Below, one piece after another: positions 23,046-34,191 of a DNA stretch of 64,000 nucleotides. The number at the start of each line of letters is the position of its first letter. Position 1 is the first letter of the stretch. The position numbers were made by a program, and so were the translations under genes. The stretch spans positions 899,575-963,574 of the forward strand of contig NW_006763148.1 in NCBI RefSeq assembly GCF_000264905.1. The letters are read 5' to 3'. This DNA comes from Stereum hirsutum FP-91666 SS1 (lineage: Eukaryota > Basidiomycota > Agaricomycetes > Russulales > Stereaceae). Below the pieces are notes generated by a model. That model had not been told where the DNA came from. It saw nothing but the letters and a program-made list of their open reading frames with translations, and ran no database searches.

Positions 23046-24476
23046 TACAGCTCCCGATCGCCCAAGCTCGACAGACACACCCGCTCGTTACGCGGCGTTT
23101 TCACATGTTATTGTCATCGGCCAGACGTGCGTATGCGTATGGTTTTGACAAGAAGTGATGAAAAAAAAAAAGACGCATGCGCGACGTGCGCGGGCGGGAG
23201 CAAATTTTTTGTAGTATGTACTCAGCGGCAGCGGAGCACAAAAGGTGGAAAGAGAGAAAAAAAGCACTCTGAGTCTAAGGGGAGACTAGACTGCGCCGGC
23301 GTCATGATCACCGAGTAACTTTACGCTTCCGGAGGTTCAGCTGTTCGAATTCAGGCCGGCCTGTCGAGATCTGGACGCGGTTTCGAGGCGATGGTGAGGG
23401 GAAAGGGGGACGGGAAGGGGAAGGGAAGGGGGGCGAAAAAGCTTCGATTCTCGCGGATGGAATGGGATCGTGCCTTTTTGTTTTTTGTTTTTGTTTGGCG
23501 TTGCCTGGAGTTCGAAAGGGGACTGTGCTATGAATGGACGCGCGCTTTGAACGCCTAGTGGTGGATGATTGATATAACGAGGTTGCGAGGTATGTATGTG
23601 CTGCAGTATGGATTTGGAGGCGTCTTCGTCTTCGATAAAATACGTGGAGAGCAGTGCGTACGGTAAAGTATAGAGCCCGAGCCCGGAGAACAGAGCGGGA
23701 TGATTGGATGGCAGAGCCATTTGATGGAGTGATCATGGACGGGTGGACATATTCGGTTTGTTTGCGTGGATGTATAAGCGTGGGAATGCATGATCCGATC
23801 TAAGGAAGGAAGGAAGCGAGATCTGAGAGCGAGAGCGAGAGAAAAAAGATGATCGGGACTCCTGGCACCGCTGCGTTCTTTTTTATTGCAAATATGCTCG
23901 GCCCCATGCTAGGTTCCAGTCCGAGGCTAGCGGCGAGTTAGCGCGAGGGCGTGAGAGGGGGGACTGTGGTGGGACTTCCGCTGTGGGTATTCGCGAGCTT
24001 GATGCGCGGGGGCTAGCAGAGCACTGTGCGAGCGAAGTAATAGAGGCAATTTACGCAAATGAAGGAGAGGAAAGAGGGCTTGGAGGGCGGATTGGAGGGT
24101 GTTGTGGATAAATGGATGAAGGAGGAATAACCATTCGGTTGAGGCCAGGAACCAGCGCGTCGGAACGGGCCGCCGCTTTGCGCTGGTCGCTCTTGAAGCC
24201 CTCAAGCAGAGCGTCCGACAGCCCCCTCTCGCCTCCTCTGCTAGCTCCATATCCCTCTCTCCACTTCTCCTAGTCTGAGCACCCTCAGCCGCTTTACTCT
24301 TTTTTTCTCTTTCATTAGCGGCGAAAGACCAGGACGGAGCAGAGAGCATTGCGCATTGCCGGATCGGTAGTGATTTAGCAGCGTCTTACGCCCCTCGTGG
24401 ACGGACCGTTCTCTCAGCTGCTCTCCATCCATCTCTCTCCTCTCGCGACCACAACGGCGGCCATCGCTCGACGCCT

Positions 24477-27400
24477 ATGATGGAAATCTCATCCGCTCCC
24501 CAGCCCCCGAAGGGCCTCGCAGACGACTCCCCCTGGTCCCCGACCACCTCCCGCCCGACCGTAAACACCTCTGCGCTCTCCAACCATCTCCCATCAACAA
24601 CCCCCTCAGACCAAAGCCCGATCCCCTCCTCCTCCCTCTCGCCCTCGTCCCAACACTCGCCCTGGATTCAACCCCTCAGCCTCTCCAGCTCCGATCAGTC
24701 GAACCCCTTCTCGTTTACCCCTCGCCAGGGCCCGCCCTCCCCTGATCTCCTCAGCAGCGGCAACCAGTCTCCCATGTTTCCCAACAGCAGCAGCAACAAC
24801 AACGACTGGGCCAACATCTTCTCCGCTCCGCTCAATCCAGCAATGTTCGCCCAGCTCGCAGCTAACGGCATAATTAACCCGCTCAATTCCGTGCCACCCA
24901 GCTCCGCCACAGCGTCTAACGCACGCTTCAATCCCTCGCAGTCCAGCAGGGTGCGCGACGGCAGCAGCAGGGGGCATAGGCAGTCGCTTCCGGGCGTGTA
25001 TCCCGGTCAGCAGCCTCCTGTCGGTCCGTCGTATTCGAAACGATCGTCCGCACAGCAGTCTTCCAAGGCAAAGTCGCATTCGCTCGGCTTTACGCCTATA
25101 ATGTCCCATGGTCCCGCTTCGAGAGGAAACCCGCTCGTCGAGGGCAAGTCGCCTACCTCCGGAGGTCACTCTCGCCATACTTCATCAGGTAACGCTTTGT
25201 TTCGAGTCACGCAGGTTGTATTGAACTAACTAACGTAATCCGTACTAATTAACAGGCTCGGGAGCATCGTATTCCCTGCCACCAACGAACCCGTTCACGC
25301 CCACCTCTCCGTACGAATACAACTACGACTTCAACTTCCCCGGCGAACGCTCCAACGTCGGCGTGCCCCCTTCCCTCTGGATGTCCCCCAATTCGCCCGG
25401 CACGTCCACCAACACCCCCGATTCCTACAACTCGTACAACGCTAGCCTCCTACGCCACCATTCGCACCACAACGCCCACAGATCCGGAAGTGGAGATGCC
25501 GCCTCGGTCCTAGGAGGGGGATCGAGCGGTCTCCCGTCGTCCACGAGCGCCTCGTTCAGTGGCGCCGCGTCGCCCATCGGCGGGAGCGGCGACGCGAGCT
25601 CGTCTCTGCTCAGCGAGATGTTCACGGACAATCTGTTCATGAACTCGCCGAGCTCTCACTCCGTCCACGGCAACAATAACGGCAACGGCAACAACGGCCA
25701 TCACAACAACACTAACCATAATCACCGCATCCACAATAACAACACGAACCTGAAACGACTACACACCGATACCACCGCCGCGACCTCCGCCTTTCCGTCT
25801 CCTATCGTCTCTGGCGGTGGTTCTCCGGAACTCAAGTCGAGCGCGCTCTCGCCCGTGGACGGGATGACGGATCCGGATCAGATGGCGAAGGAGGATCCGT
25901 TGGCGACGCAGGTGTGGAAGATGTACGCGCGGACAAAGGCGAATCTGCCGCATGCGCAGAGGATGGAGAATTTGACGTGGCGGATGATGGCGCTCGCGTT
26001 GAAGAAGAAGAAGGAGGACGAGGCGAGGGCGGAGGCGGGTGGTGTAGGTGGGGAAGCGAGTAGCGAGGAGCGGGGCGGGGGCGAGTCGATCACGCCGGTG
26101 AAGGCCGAGGTGGCGGCGGCGGAGGTGCAGGGTGCTGGCGACGGAGACGAAGGCGCGGCCGCGAGCGGCAGCGCGGATAAGCAAACGGGAGAGCAGGAGG
26201 AGGAGGAAGAGGAAGAGAGAGGAGGAAGAGGGAGGAGGACGGAGAAGAAGAAAGTGAGCGTCGTTGGTTTTGATGGGAAGAACCAGGACGGCACGGAAGA
26301 CGATGAGTGAGTGGCGTCATCCTTTTGCGTTTCTCTCTTTATACGAACTTTTGCGATAAGTGTGTACTCATGTGTTTTCCGCATTGCGCCTTATCTTTCC
26401 AGTGATGTCGTGCCTATGGACTGGAGGGCCATGAGCCGCTCGCGCTCTCGCGTGCCCATGGACTGGAGAGCGACCAGTCGCTCGCGATCACGACCGCCTC
26501 CGCCCTCGTCCTCCTCCGCCCCGATGTTCGATTTCGGCTCTTCCGACGCGCTCTCGCTCTCGCTTGCTGCAGGCGGAGAGGACCACCGGTTCAATTTCCC
26601 GTCGATGCACAATCTGACGGAACCGAACCCGGGCGATCACCGTCGCAAGTCCGAGGGTCAGGCCAATCAGAACCACCAGCACCCAGGGTCGTCCTCCTTC
26701 GGCGGGGCTGGGGTGGGTGGCGCCGGCCTGGGGGGTTTATCTTCCTCTGCCTCGGCTTCTTCCTCGAGCATTCCCATATCGTCCAACGGGGTGTCTGCGT
26801 CCGCGTCTGCTGCTGCTGCTTCTGCAGCGCGGGGAGGTGGTGCTGGCCACAGCCCTTCGTCGTCGTCCATGCCCAACCCGTTCTCGCTCTCCGCCGTTTT
26901 CGAAGACGAGGACGACCATAACGTTGGCTCGCTTGAGCATCATCAGAATAGCCAACAGCATCATCAACACCATCACCATCAGCGCGACAACGACCCCTAT
27001 CTGCACCACTCCCTCACGGCGTTTAATAGCCCTACTCACCACCCGTCCTCGCTCCCTTCTTTCGGCTTGCACTCGCTCTCTAGGATACCTCCTATCATCA
27101 CCGATACCGAACAACACTTGCCACAGCAAACGTCGGCCGCCTTCCCTCGTCGGGTGAGGAAGACGAGCTTCGACCATACGGTGACGAAGGAGGGAATTCT
27201 CAGTCAGATAGCGGGCAGGCATCAGGTGAACGGGAAACCGCTGCCACCGGATAACCTTGCGTCGGGAAGTCTTATCGGGACGAAGAGGAGGGCGGACGCA
27301 CCGCATGCGGAGAGCATGTTACGTGGCGATCCTCCGAGCGTCGTGGCGAGTCCTGTCGTCGACTCGTCAGAGTTGGCTGCCAGATTTTCGAACGGTCACC

Positions 27401-29702
27401 ACAACAACAATAACGCCGCCTCGCCGCAGTCGGTGTCGTCGCATAATGGGGGAGGAGGGGGCAGTCGCTCGAGTCCGTTCGCGAGCTCGGCGTTCAACTT
27501 TTCGTTCCCGTCGAGCGCGAGCGCGAATGCGTATGGGGGCTTCTTCGATATGGGAGGGCCGGCGAGTTTGCCGGATTTCTCGTCGGTACTGCAGTCGCAT
27601 CATTCGGATGATGGGCATGGGCATGGGGGACACGGACGAGGGATCGGAGGGTCTTATCGCGAGTCGTCGATGCATGGAGGTCACGGACAGGGATCTTCGA
27701 ATAATAATGGGTTCTCACCTTCGTCGCACCATCATCATCACCATCATCATTCTCATCATCCGTCTTCTCCGGGGTCCTTATCGCTCTCCGGTTTGAATGG
27801 CCTCGGAAGCGGGAATGGGGGAGGGAACGAGAGGTTGTCGGCTGCGGCGGCGGCGGCGTCGGTCGTTATGGCGGAGGGGTATGCGCATCTGAGCGCGGCG
27901 AGTCTCGCGGGGGTGGATGACTTGGGGAATGGTGGGAGCGGAGGAGGAGGGGGAGGGTTGGATTATTCGTCGTTGATGGGACTGGGAGGGTTGATGTACC
28001 CCCTCGATCTTTCCTCGCCCACGTCCTCCTCGCATCATCAACAGCAACATCACTCGCAGAATCATGGCCATTCCCATTCCCAATCACACAATAATAGTCA
28101 TCATGGGCACTCGCATTCGCATAGCGGACAGTACGGACATCCGTATACGCATGTCGATCCGACGCAGATACTTTCCGGAGGAGGAGGAGGAGACAACGAT
28201 CATCCGTTTTCGGTCAGTTTGCATCCTAGCCCTTCGAGCGACGGATGGGGCAATGGCGGGCCGTTTGGGTATGGCGGTGGTGGGAATGGAGGAGGAGGTG
28301 GGAATGGGAATGGGAGTAGCGGGGCGGGAAGTCCGGATCCTCAGGGGTTGTCGAATTCGAATGCGAGTTCGCCGCCGTCTGCGGGTGGAGCGGGCGAGTT
28401 GCCGAGTTCGGTGGTTACGGTGCAGTCTCAGGGCACGGGGACGGGTAGGGGAGGGAGGAAGATCGCGTCGAGTAAGAGGGTTAAGGCGGCTGGGGGTGAA
28501 GGTACGGGGAGGAAGAAGAATGGTGGGGCGGGAGGAGAGGCGCATTTGCGGAGTTCGACGAGTACGCCGGATTTGGGGGCGAGGATGAATGGTGAGGGGG
28601 GTGGCGGGGGTGAGGATGGGGAGCAGAGTCCGACGGTGTGTACGAATTGTCAGACGACGAATACGCCGCTTTGGAGGAGGGATCCGGAGGGGCAGCCTTT
28701 ATGTGCGTTTTTCCCCCTTTTATTACGCATTTTCGTCCTCGTGCGAAGTGTCTCGTCCTTGTGGTCAGATATGGATATGGCGCTGACCTGACTTGTTCTT
28801 GGTGCTTATATAGGCAACGCATGTGGTCTGTTCTATGTAAGTCCTTCATTTTCGGTTTCATTTGCTTGTCTGCTTGTTTCGCCCTGGGCGATGCGAGGCG
28901 TAAGATAGTATATCTATCAGCTGGTTCGCCGCTATCCAATGCATATGCCTAGCGCTATCCGTATCCCTTCACCCTTGGCCCTCCACGTCTGCACGCTTGC
29001 TTAAGCGCTCGCGCTCGGCTTTGATAAGCTCCCTTGGACTTACCGTGCGTGCGTGCGTGGATGTTGTATACGCGTACGCCGTGGGCGTGGGGATGGGAAC
29101 GGCTATTCTTGGGGTATCTTGTTGGCATGGGTGACTGACCGACGGTCTCTTCTTCGTTTATCTACAGAAATTGCACGGTGTCGTCCGGCCACTATCGCTC
29201 AAGACGGACGTGATTAAGAAGAGGTATGTGACTCTATCTCTGTCTATCTCTGGAGGTTGCTATTGGCGCGTTACTTATCGTATCTTCGTTGTTCGTTTCC
29301 CGTTCCGCTCTTCGCGTCTGCCCATTCTTCCCTTCTTCCTCTTCCTCTTCCCCGCACCTCCGCTTTCTGGTATCTCTATCTCTTCCTTTCGCCTGCGGTT
29401 CATGGAATAGGAATCGCGCATCAGGCGCCTCCGCCGCTAACGGTCGCAAGGGAAGCTCCGTCCTCCCGAAACTCGCCTCGTCATCGACGAGACCGCGGTC
29501 CTCGACGACGAGCAATACGCCCATGGGTATGCCGGGCTCGAGGCTATCGCCTGGGAGCAGGGTCGGACCGTCGCCTGCTGGGATGGGCGTCGGGATCGGT
29601 GGTGCAATGGGCGGGATGGGGGCTGCGAATGCGGGGGCGATGAAGAGACAGAGGAGGGCGAGTGGGACGGGGACGGGGAGGGGTGGGGAGGGGAGTGCGT
29701 AA
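24477..29702 (+). CDS. AreA/Nit2-type GATA zinc-finger nitrogen regulator
   Basis: Six exons (24477-25188, 25256-26306, 26403-28702, 28814-28836, 29168-29223, 29411-29702) give about 1477 residues. Two features identify it. The first is an AreA-type N-terminal region (DUF1752-like) near residues 441-485, with [19 protein letters not shown] and [16 protein letters not shown]. The second is one C-terminal GATA finger, CX2CX17CX2C, with Cys1334, 1337, 1355 and 1358 and the core [17 protein letters not shown], followed by basic VIKKRNR. Fungal proteins of this architecture bind HGATAR sites and switch on genes for secondary nitrogen sources. Most of the rest is low-complexity Ser, Gly, Asn and His, including a run of eight histidines near 27730. 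A 14-residue unit (PMDWRA.SRSRSR core) is tandemly repeated at 26410-26493. The codon for Cys1355 is split by an intron. The gene sits downstream of a very long non-coding region. Confidence 0.93.
26410..26493 (+). repeat. 42-bp tandem repeat inside the GATA factor
   Basis: Two adjacent units encode [14 protein letters not shown] and [14 protein letters not shown]. The DNA copies differ mainly at silent sites, so the repeat is protein-constrained rather than very recent. Confidence 0.9.
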
Positions 29703-32491
29703 GGTGGGGTTTTATGATTTAATGAGGGGATGATCGTGTTGATGATGGCGATGATGATGATGACGGTACGAGGTTGATGCGTTGATGCGTTGATGACTTG
29801 AGACTATCTATATTTTTTTCCCGACGCCTCCGTTACACATGCTCGCTGTTGCCTTCTTGTTATGCAATTCTTTTCCTCTCCCTCTCTCTTGATCTCATTT
29901 TTATACTCTCAGTGTGTTTTCTTACCTGTTTCTCATCTCATCTCTCTCTCTCATCTATCCATCTCATATATCTCTCTCTGTCACTCTTATATCTCGGTTT
30001 TGGTTTTTTTTGTTTACGTGCTTGATTACGTGCTTGCTTGTTTCGGTGCACTTGGCTCTATCCCCCATCTCCTTCTTTTTCTTCCATTCAAGCTTGGTGC
30101 GTCATTCGCGCTAATTTCACGAGAAGAGTGACGCTTGCTCTAGTGGTCGTCGTCGTGATTACATTTATATATTTGACGACGTGACTACGGGGCCGATGTA
30201 CGTGGTTTGGAGGAGGCTGGGACGGGATGGGATGGGATGGATGGAAGGATGGGTCCGTGTTTTACTTATTTGTTCATTGTTCGATGTTCGATGTTATTTC
30301 TGTGTTGTGTTTTTGTTGTAACCCTCCACTTTCACTATTCCTCCTCATGTCGTTGTTCTTTCTCCTCATTCTTCATTCTTCATCTCCGTCTCCGTCTCGT
30401 CTGTCCATTCCTCATTCTTCTTCCTCTCTCCTTCTCTTCAGTCAATGATGTCAACCCTCCCCTCCATCTTCTCCTTTCCTTCCCTTCGCTGCGTCTGCGT
30501 CTGCGTCTGCGCACTAACTAGTAGTGTCACACCCCTCTGTCCCTCCCCTCCATTCCCGCTTCGTCATCCCACTTTGCTGCATTTTTTTGAATACGGTTTT
30601 CGCTTCCACCTACTTGCTCCCACTTACCTTTCCTTTCTCTTCTTAGTCCTCTCCCTTTACGCGCTTTTTTCCCACTCCAGTCAGTCAGTCTCTTAGAGGT
30701 GGTTCTTGTCGATAGTACACCGGTATATACTATGTAGTTTTTCGTCTCTTTTGTTTGATGTTTCGAAGTTTTGCAATGCGAGTGCGAGCTTGAGCTTGGT
30801 TGTCGACGTGGTTGTGGGACCGGTCGTGAATGTTTGAACTGACTGAGGGGGTCTGCGAACAATCTACGAGTGGGGCCACAAATGCGTATCAATATTAGAA
30901 AGGAGCTCAGTGTCACGGGACCCCATTTCCAATAGTCAACTGGGCCATCTCATTCGCTGAACACTTGAACGGTGATTGGACTCGGGGGGAGAATGAACCA
31001 CTGGCGGGGATGCCACATGCATCGCCGTCTGGCTCCTTGTTCCAGCCACAGCTGGGCCACACCATGGTGGATGCTCCGGCTCGCTTGTGTCGAGGCCTTG
31101 GTTCTTTTGTGGACCTTGTGCTGGAGCTCTGACTCTGAAGCTACAATCGTTCAGTTGGTCACTCGCCGACGAGGGCCCGCAAGACCTCCGTGGATGTTTC
31201 GCCAACTCTGACAACAATGAACATGTCCGTTCGTCCTGCGAAGCACGGGCTCCCGCTAGTCTAATATATAATGGGAGAGCAGTGTCTCACGGTCTAAAAA
31301 TGGCAACTGCCGTTTATGGTCGTTCTGCAATGGTGGCACTGTGTGGCATCTTTTCGTCTCTTTCTTGATATTTCTGTCTCTACCTCAGAGGCATATGGAC
31401 TGCGGCCCAATCAATGGGGAGCGAGATTCAAGAGAATCTACGTACATGTTGACCTGATGCATCCGTTATTGGCACGGTGGGTAGCCGCACTGGCACGGTG
31501 GCACATAGTACTTATGCTATGACATGGTTTCTGTGTTCTCGCGATACATTATTGTCACAGTGAGGCAAGTAGTAGCTCGGTATACTTACTCCTAATAAGA
31601 GCAACTGAAGCTGAGTACTGGGGTTTCCTGATACTTTAAATCATTGGGAACATGTGCGGCCACAAAACTCCAGTGCCGCTGTAACCTGTTCTAACGATGG
31701 TAGATCAATGTCACGAATAGACCACAGTCATGGGCTTTGTGCGGAACCATGGGCTTAAGATTTGAGTTGAAGCGGTCATCAACGTCCAATGGCCAATATT
31801 CGTGCGTGAGCACGGGTAACTGCTAGTGCGTACGTACACGGCCAGAGCCCAGTGTGGCGTAGGAAAGAAGAAATCGGCATTTTCCGTCTTTCAAGTTCTT
31901 CACGGTCAATTCTCCGTCGTCGATCATACTTATCGTAGGATAGGCCCTCTTCGGACAGCAACTTCGCAGAACCTGCCTCGCGTTGTGGTCAGATGGGAGG
32001 CTTTTCAACCCGCTAAGATTTGGATACTTCCCCGAGGAAATGCATTGTGGATTGTGCTTCTCGCTGAAACGAGGCAAGTACTAGTGTGGGGCTGCGTTTT
32101 GTCGCACTTCTCTAACTCACCCGGTTCGGTGGATACAGTGATAGGGACTATGCTACCCACTCACCGAACCCGAAACTCTCGGGTCGAGCGATTCCATACG
32201 TACATGTCGACGAGCAAGGGGTTATTCACTGTGGCAAGGCAAGGACTTAGGCTTGGTGCCCAAAACTCTGGACCCGGTCGTACAGGGCGCTTAACGAACT
32301 CACGTAGCGCGCCACCCACACCGTGGACAGGGCCACAGACAAGTTCATCAGAGAGTACCTCACGTTGAGATCTTGATTCTGACCTGTAGACACCGTTTCC
32401 GTCTCTGCAAAATATCGTACAAAGGAACGAGCCACCAGAAAGAAGCGATTCATAGCAGACCTCAAATGAGGACCGATGGACAGATGGACAC
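29703..32491. other. Intergenic, pyrimidine-rich 3' flank of the GATA factor
   Basis: The first kilobase is strongly T/C-rich on the plus strand, with many short ctc/tctc tracts and a (tctgcg)n run near 30487-30510. That explains the long chance frames found there. 31000-32490 is of mixed composition. No domain, splice-linked frame or RNA gene was recognised. Confidence 0.45.
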
Positions 32492-33393
32492 TTAACCCAA
32501 CGCGGCCTTCAGGCCATCCAAGACCTTACTTCTGTCTATCCCATCCAAATTCGTACCATGCGCCACCTCCTGCCACATCTCTGCCTCCCTAAGCGTCTTC
32601 CTCGCCTGATGGCACACGATCCCAAACGAGTCCGTCCCAAGCTGCACCCTCATCGGCGGATCCTTCTCGCCCGCCATCCTAATCATAGCTCTGGCCGCCT
32701 TCGTAAGGTCGCCGATCGGGGCGTGTGTGTCTGCCATTGAGCGGAAAATGCGCGAAGGGGCGGAGGGAGGGTAATCGGTGGGGCATGGGACGCCGTTCCC
32801 GTCTCTCCAGTTGGTTAAGAACCCTCCGGGTTCGATGATGATACCCTTGATGTTCCAAGAGGGGGGCATCTCGCGGGTGAAGGCCTCGGTGAAGGCTTCG
32901 AGTGCTGTATGGTGGGTCTGGATGATTAACGGAAATTCTGGAGATGGAACAAAGCTTAAGATGGGGGGATGTCAGTCTGTCACCGAATTTTCCGGCAGAG
33001 TAGAAAGCTAGAGTCGGATTGGCAGAGTAGCCGCCGACCGAGGAAATATTGAGGACACGGCCACCTTTTCCAGGAGCGTTGACGGATTTGAACATCCGCA
33101 GGGCCTGAAAGCATTGTTCAGAGCGCAGCCTGTGTGGTTGGAGCAGATGCACGAAGGCTATGTCCTACCTGTTTGGTGATGCTGACTGGGCCCCAGAATA
33201 GGGTCTTCATCTGCCCACGAGCGATCTCGTCTGGTGTCGCTTCTATCTCTCCTGTGACGCCGTAGCCGGCGTTATTGACGACGACGTCCAGCTACCGAAA
33301 GTGCTTTTCGACGTCAACGAACGCAGCTTGGATGCTGTTGATGTCGTTCACGTCGAGGGTGATAACGAGAAGCTGCGAGGTGGGGTATTGAGA
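32492..33393 (-). pseudogene. Short-chain dehydrogenase/reductase relic with in-frame stop
   Basis: Three minus-strand exons can be read in phase: 33169-33393, 32984-33104 and 32492-32904. They give the middle and end of a classical SDR: QYPTSQLLVITLDVND, then VVVNNAGYG (the NNAG motif), LNISSVGGYSANPTLAFYSAGKF with the catalytic Ser, Tyr and Lys of the SDR triad, and GIIIEPGGFLTNW. Between EKHFR and LDVVVNNAG there is a TAG stop at 33292-33294 (complement), where relatives have Gly-Arg before LDVVVNNAG. No acceptable intron removes it. Upstream, the glycine-rich TGxxxGxG nucleotide-binding start of an SDR cannot be found within about 300 bases. I therefore call it a decaying gene. A sequencing error at the stop plus an unusual first exon is the alternative. 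Confidence 0.7.
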
Positions 33394-34191
33394 CTGTCAG
33401 CGTGCTTGCCCACGATGAACTCCAGGAAATGTACCCTTTCGGTGATCAATCGAACGGCCGTTGATGGCGTCCAACTTTGACACGAGAGTAAGATTGTGTA
33501 TATAGCTCAAAGATATGTGAACGTTCCGAAGAGACACAAAGAGCTTGGCAGCATTCGCGAGAGGCTGACTGAGACCGAGTAGCATAGAACCTGAGCGTAA
33601 TCATGGTGACTAGTAGAGTCCCATTTGAACGTGCGATCGGTCGTCGTGAGCGACTGCTGGGAGGAGACATATACTCCATGTCCCCTGCAGGTTGAATCAT
33701 GAATTCAGCGACAAGTTACCGCAGGCGAAGTAGATGGTTGCTGGCTCGGTGACAGATTACCTAGTACAATATGTTCACATTGCCAAGCGTGCGGTCGATA
33801 TGGAGGAGATTACTGTCAGAAATACTGGTCTCCTGATAAATCTGAACAAAGTCATGAATGGGATGGCTTTTTGGCGTGAGTCGGAGCGCGAAATTTAAAT
33901 GAGAATGAGCTCACCGGGGGCGCTAACGGCCCTTAGCACCGTTCGATTCAAGTTTCGGCCCATTCGTTTCACCGAGGGTGGGAAAGCCTTGGAGACAAAG
34001 GCCAGACGAAGACTTGACAGATAGGCAACGATAAAAAGATTCCGGTGCCCCTGGACACTAGAGCGTGAATGGTTGTAGCAACGTGAACGTGATCCACGCG
34101 AAAGAAGATTGAGGCTAAGTCGGAACGGTGAGAGCGCGCAGTGGACGACGTCGAGGACCTCACCGTGACTGAACACCTCTATATATTCTAG
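33394..34191. other. Region between SDR relic and Sec7 gene
   Basis: Expected to contain the missing 5' part of the dehydrogenase and the promoter and first exon of the Sec7 gene. A frame beginning with ATG at 33808 reaches a good donor (gtgagt) near 33883 in the phase needed to join the Sec7 frame at 34192, but the intron would be about 308 nt. I cannot confirm it. Confidence 0.3.

Larger units (their letters stand above)
15591..24476. other. 8.9 kb region without a recognisable gene
   Basis: No frame in this stretch shows a known domain or a convincing spliced model, although it contains frames of 60-195 codons. The longest, at 16257-16844 on the plus strand, is not recognised. What can be seen is a TATAAAAG box at three places on the plus strand (17059, 20896, 22606), two imperfectly duplicated blocks (21097-21890 and 22710-22909) and simple repeats. 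Upstream of the GATA-factor start are purine/pyrimidine-biased stretches (23380-23450, 24040-24110, 24230-24310). It may be a long regulatory region, a source of noncoding transcripts, or degraded sequence. Confidence 0.5.

Noticed and set aside
23308..24349. Several long minus-strand frames upstream of the GATA factor
   Set aside because: They arise from purine/pyrimidine-biased 5' flanking sequence and contain only low-complexity residues.
33808..33882. Possible first exon of the Sec7-PH gene (ATG to a gtgagt donor)
   Set aside because: The phase fits, but the intron would be unusually long (~308 nt) and the encoded residues have no support. Left as unproven.
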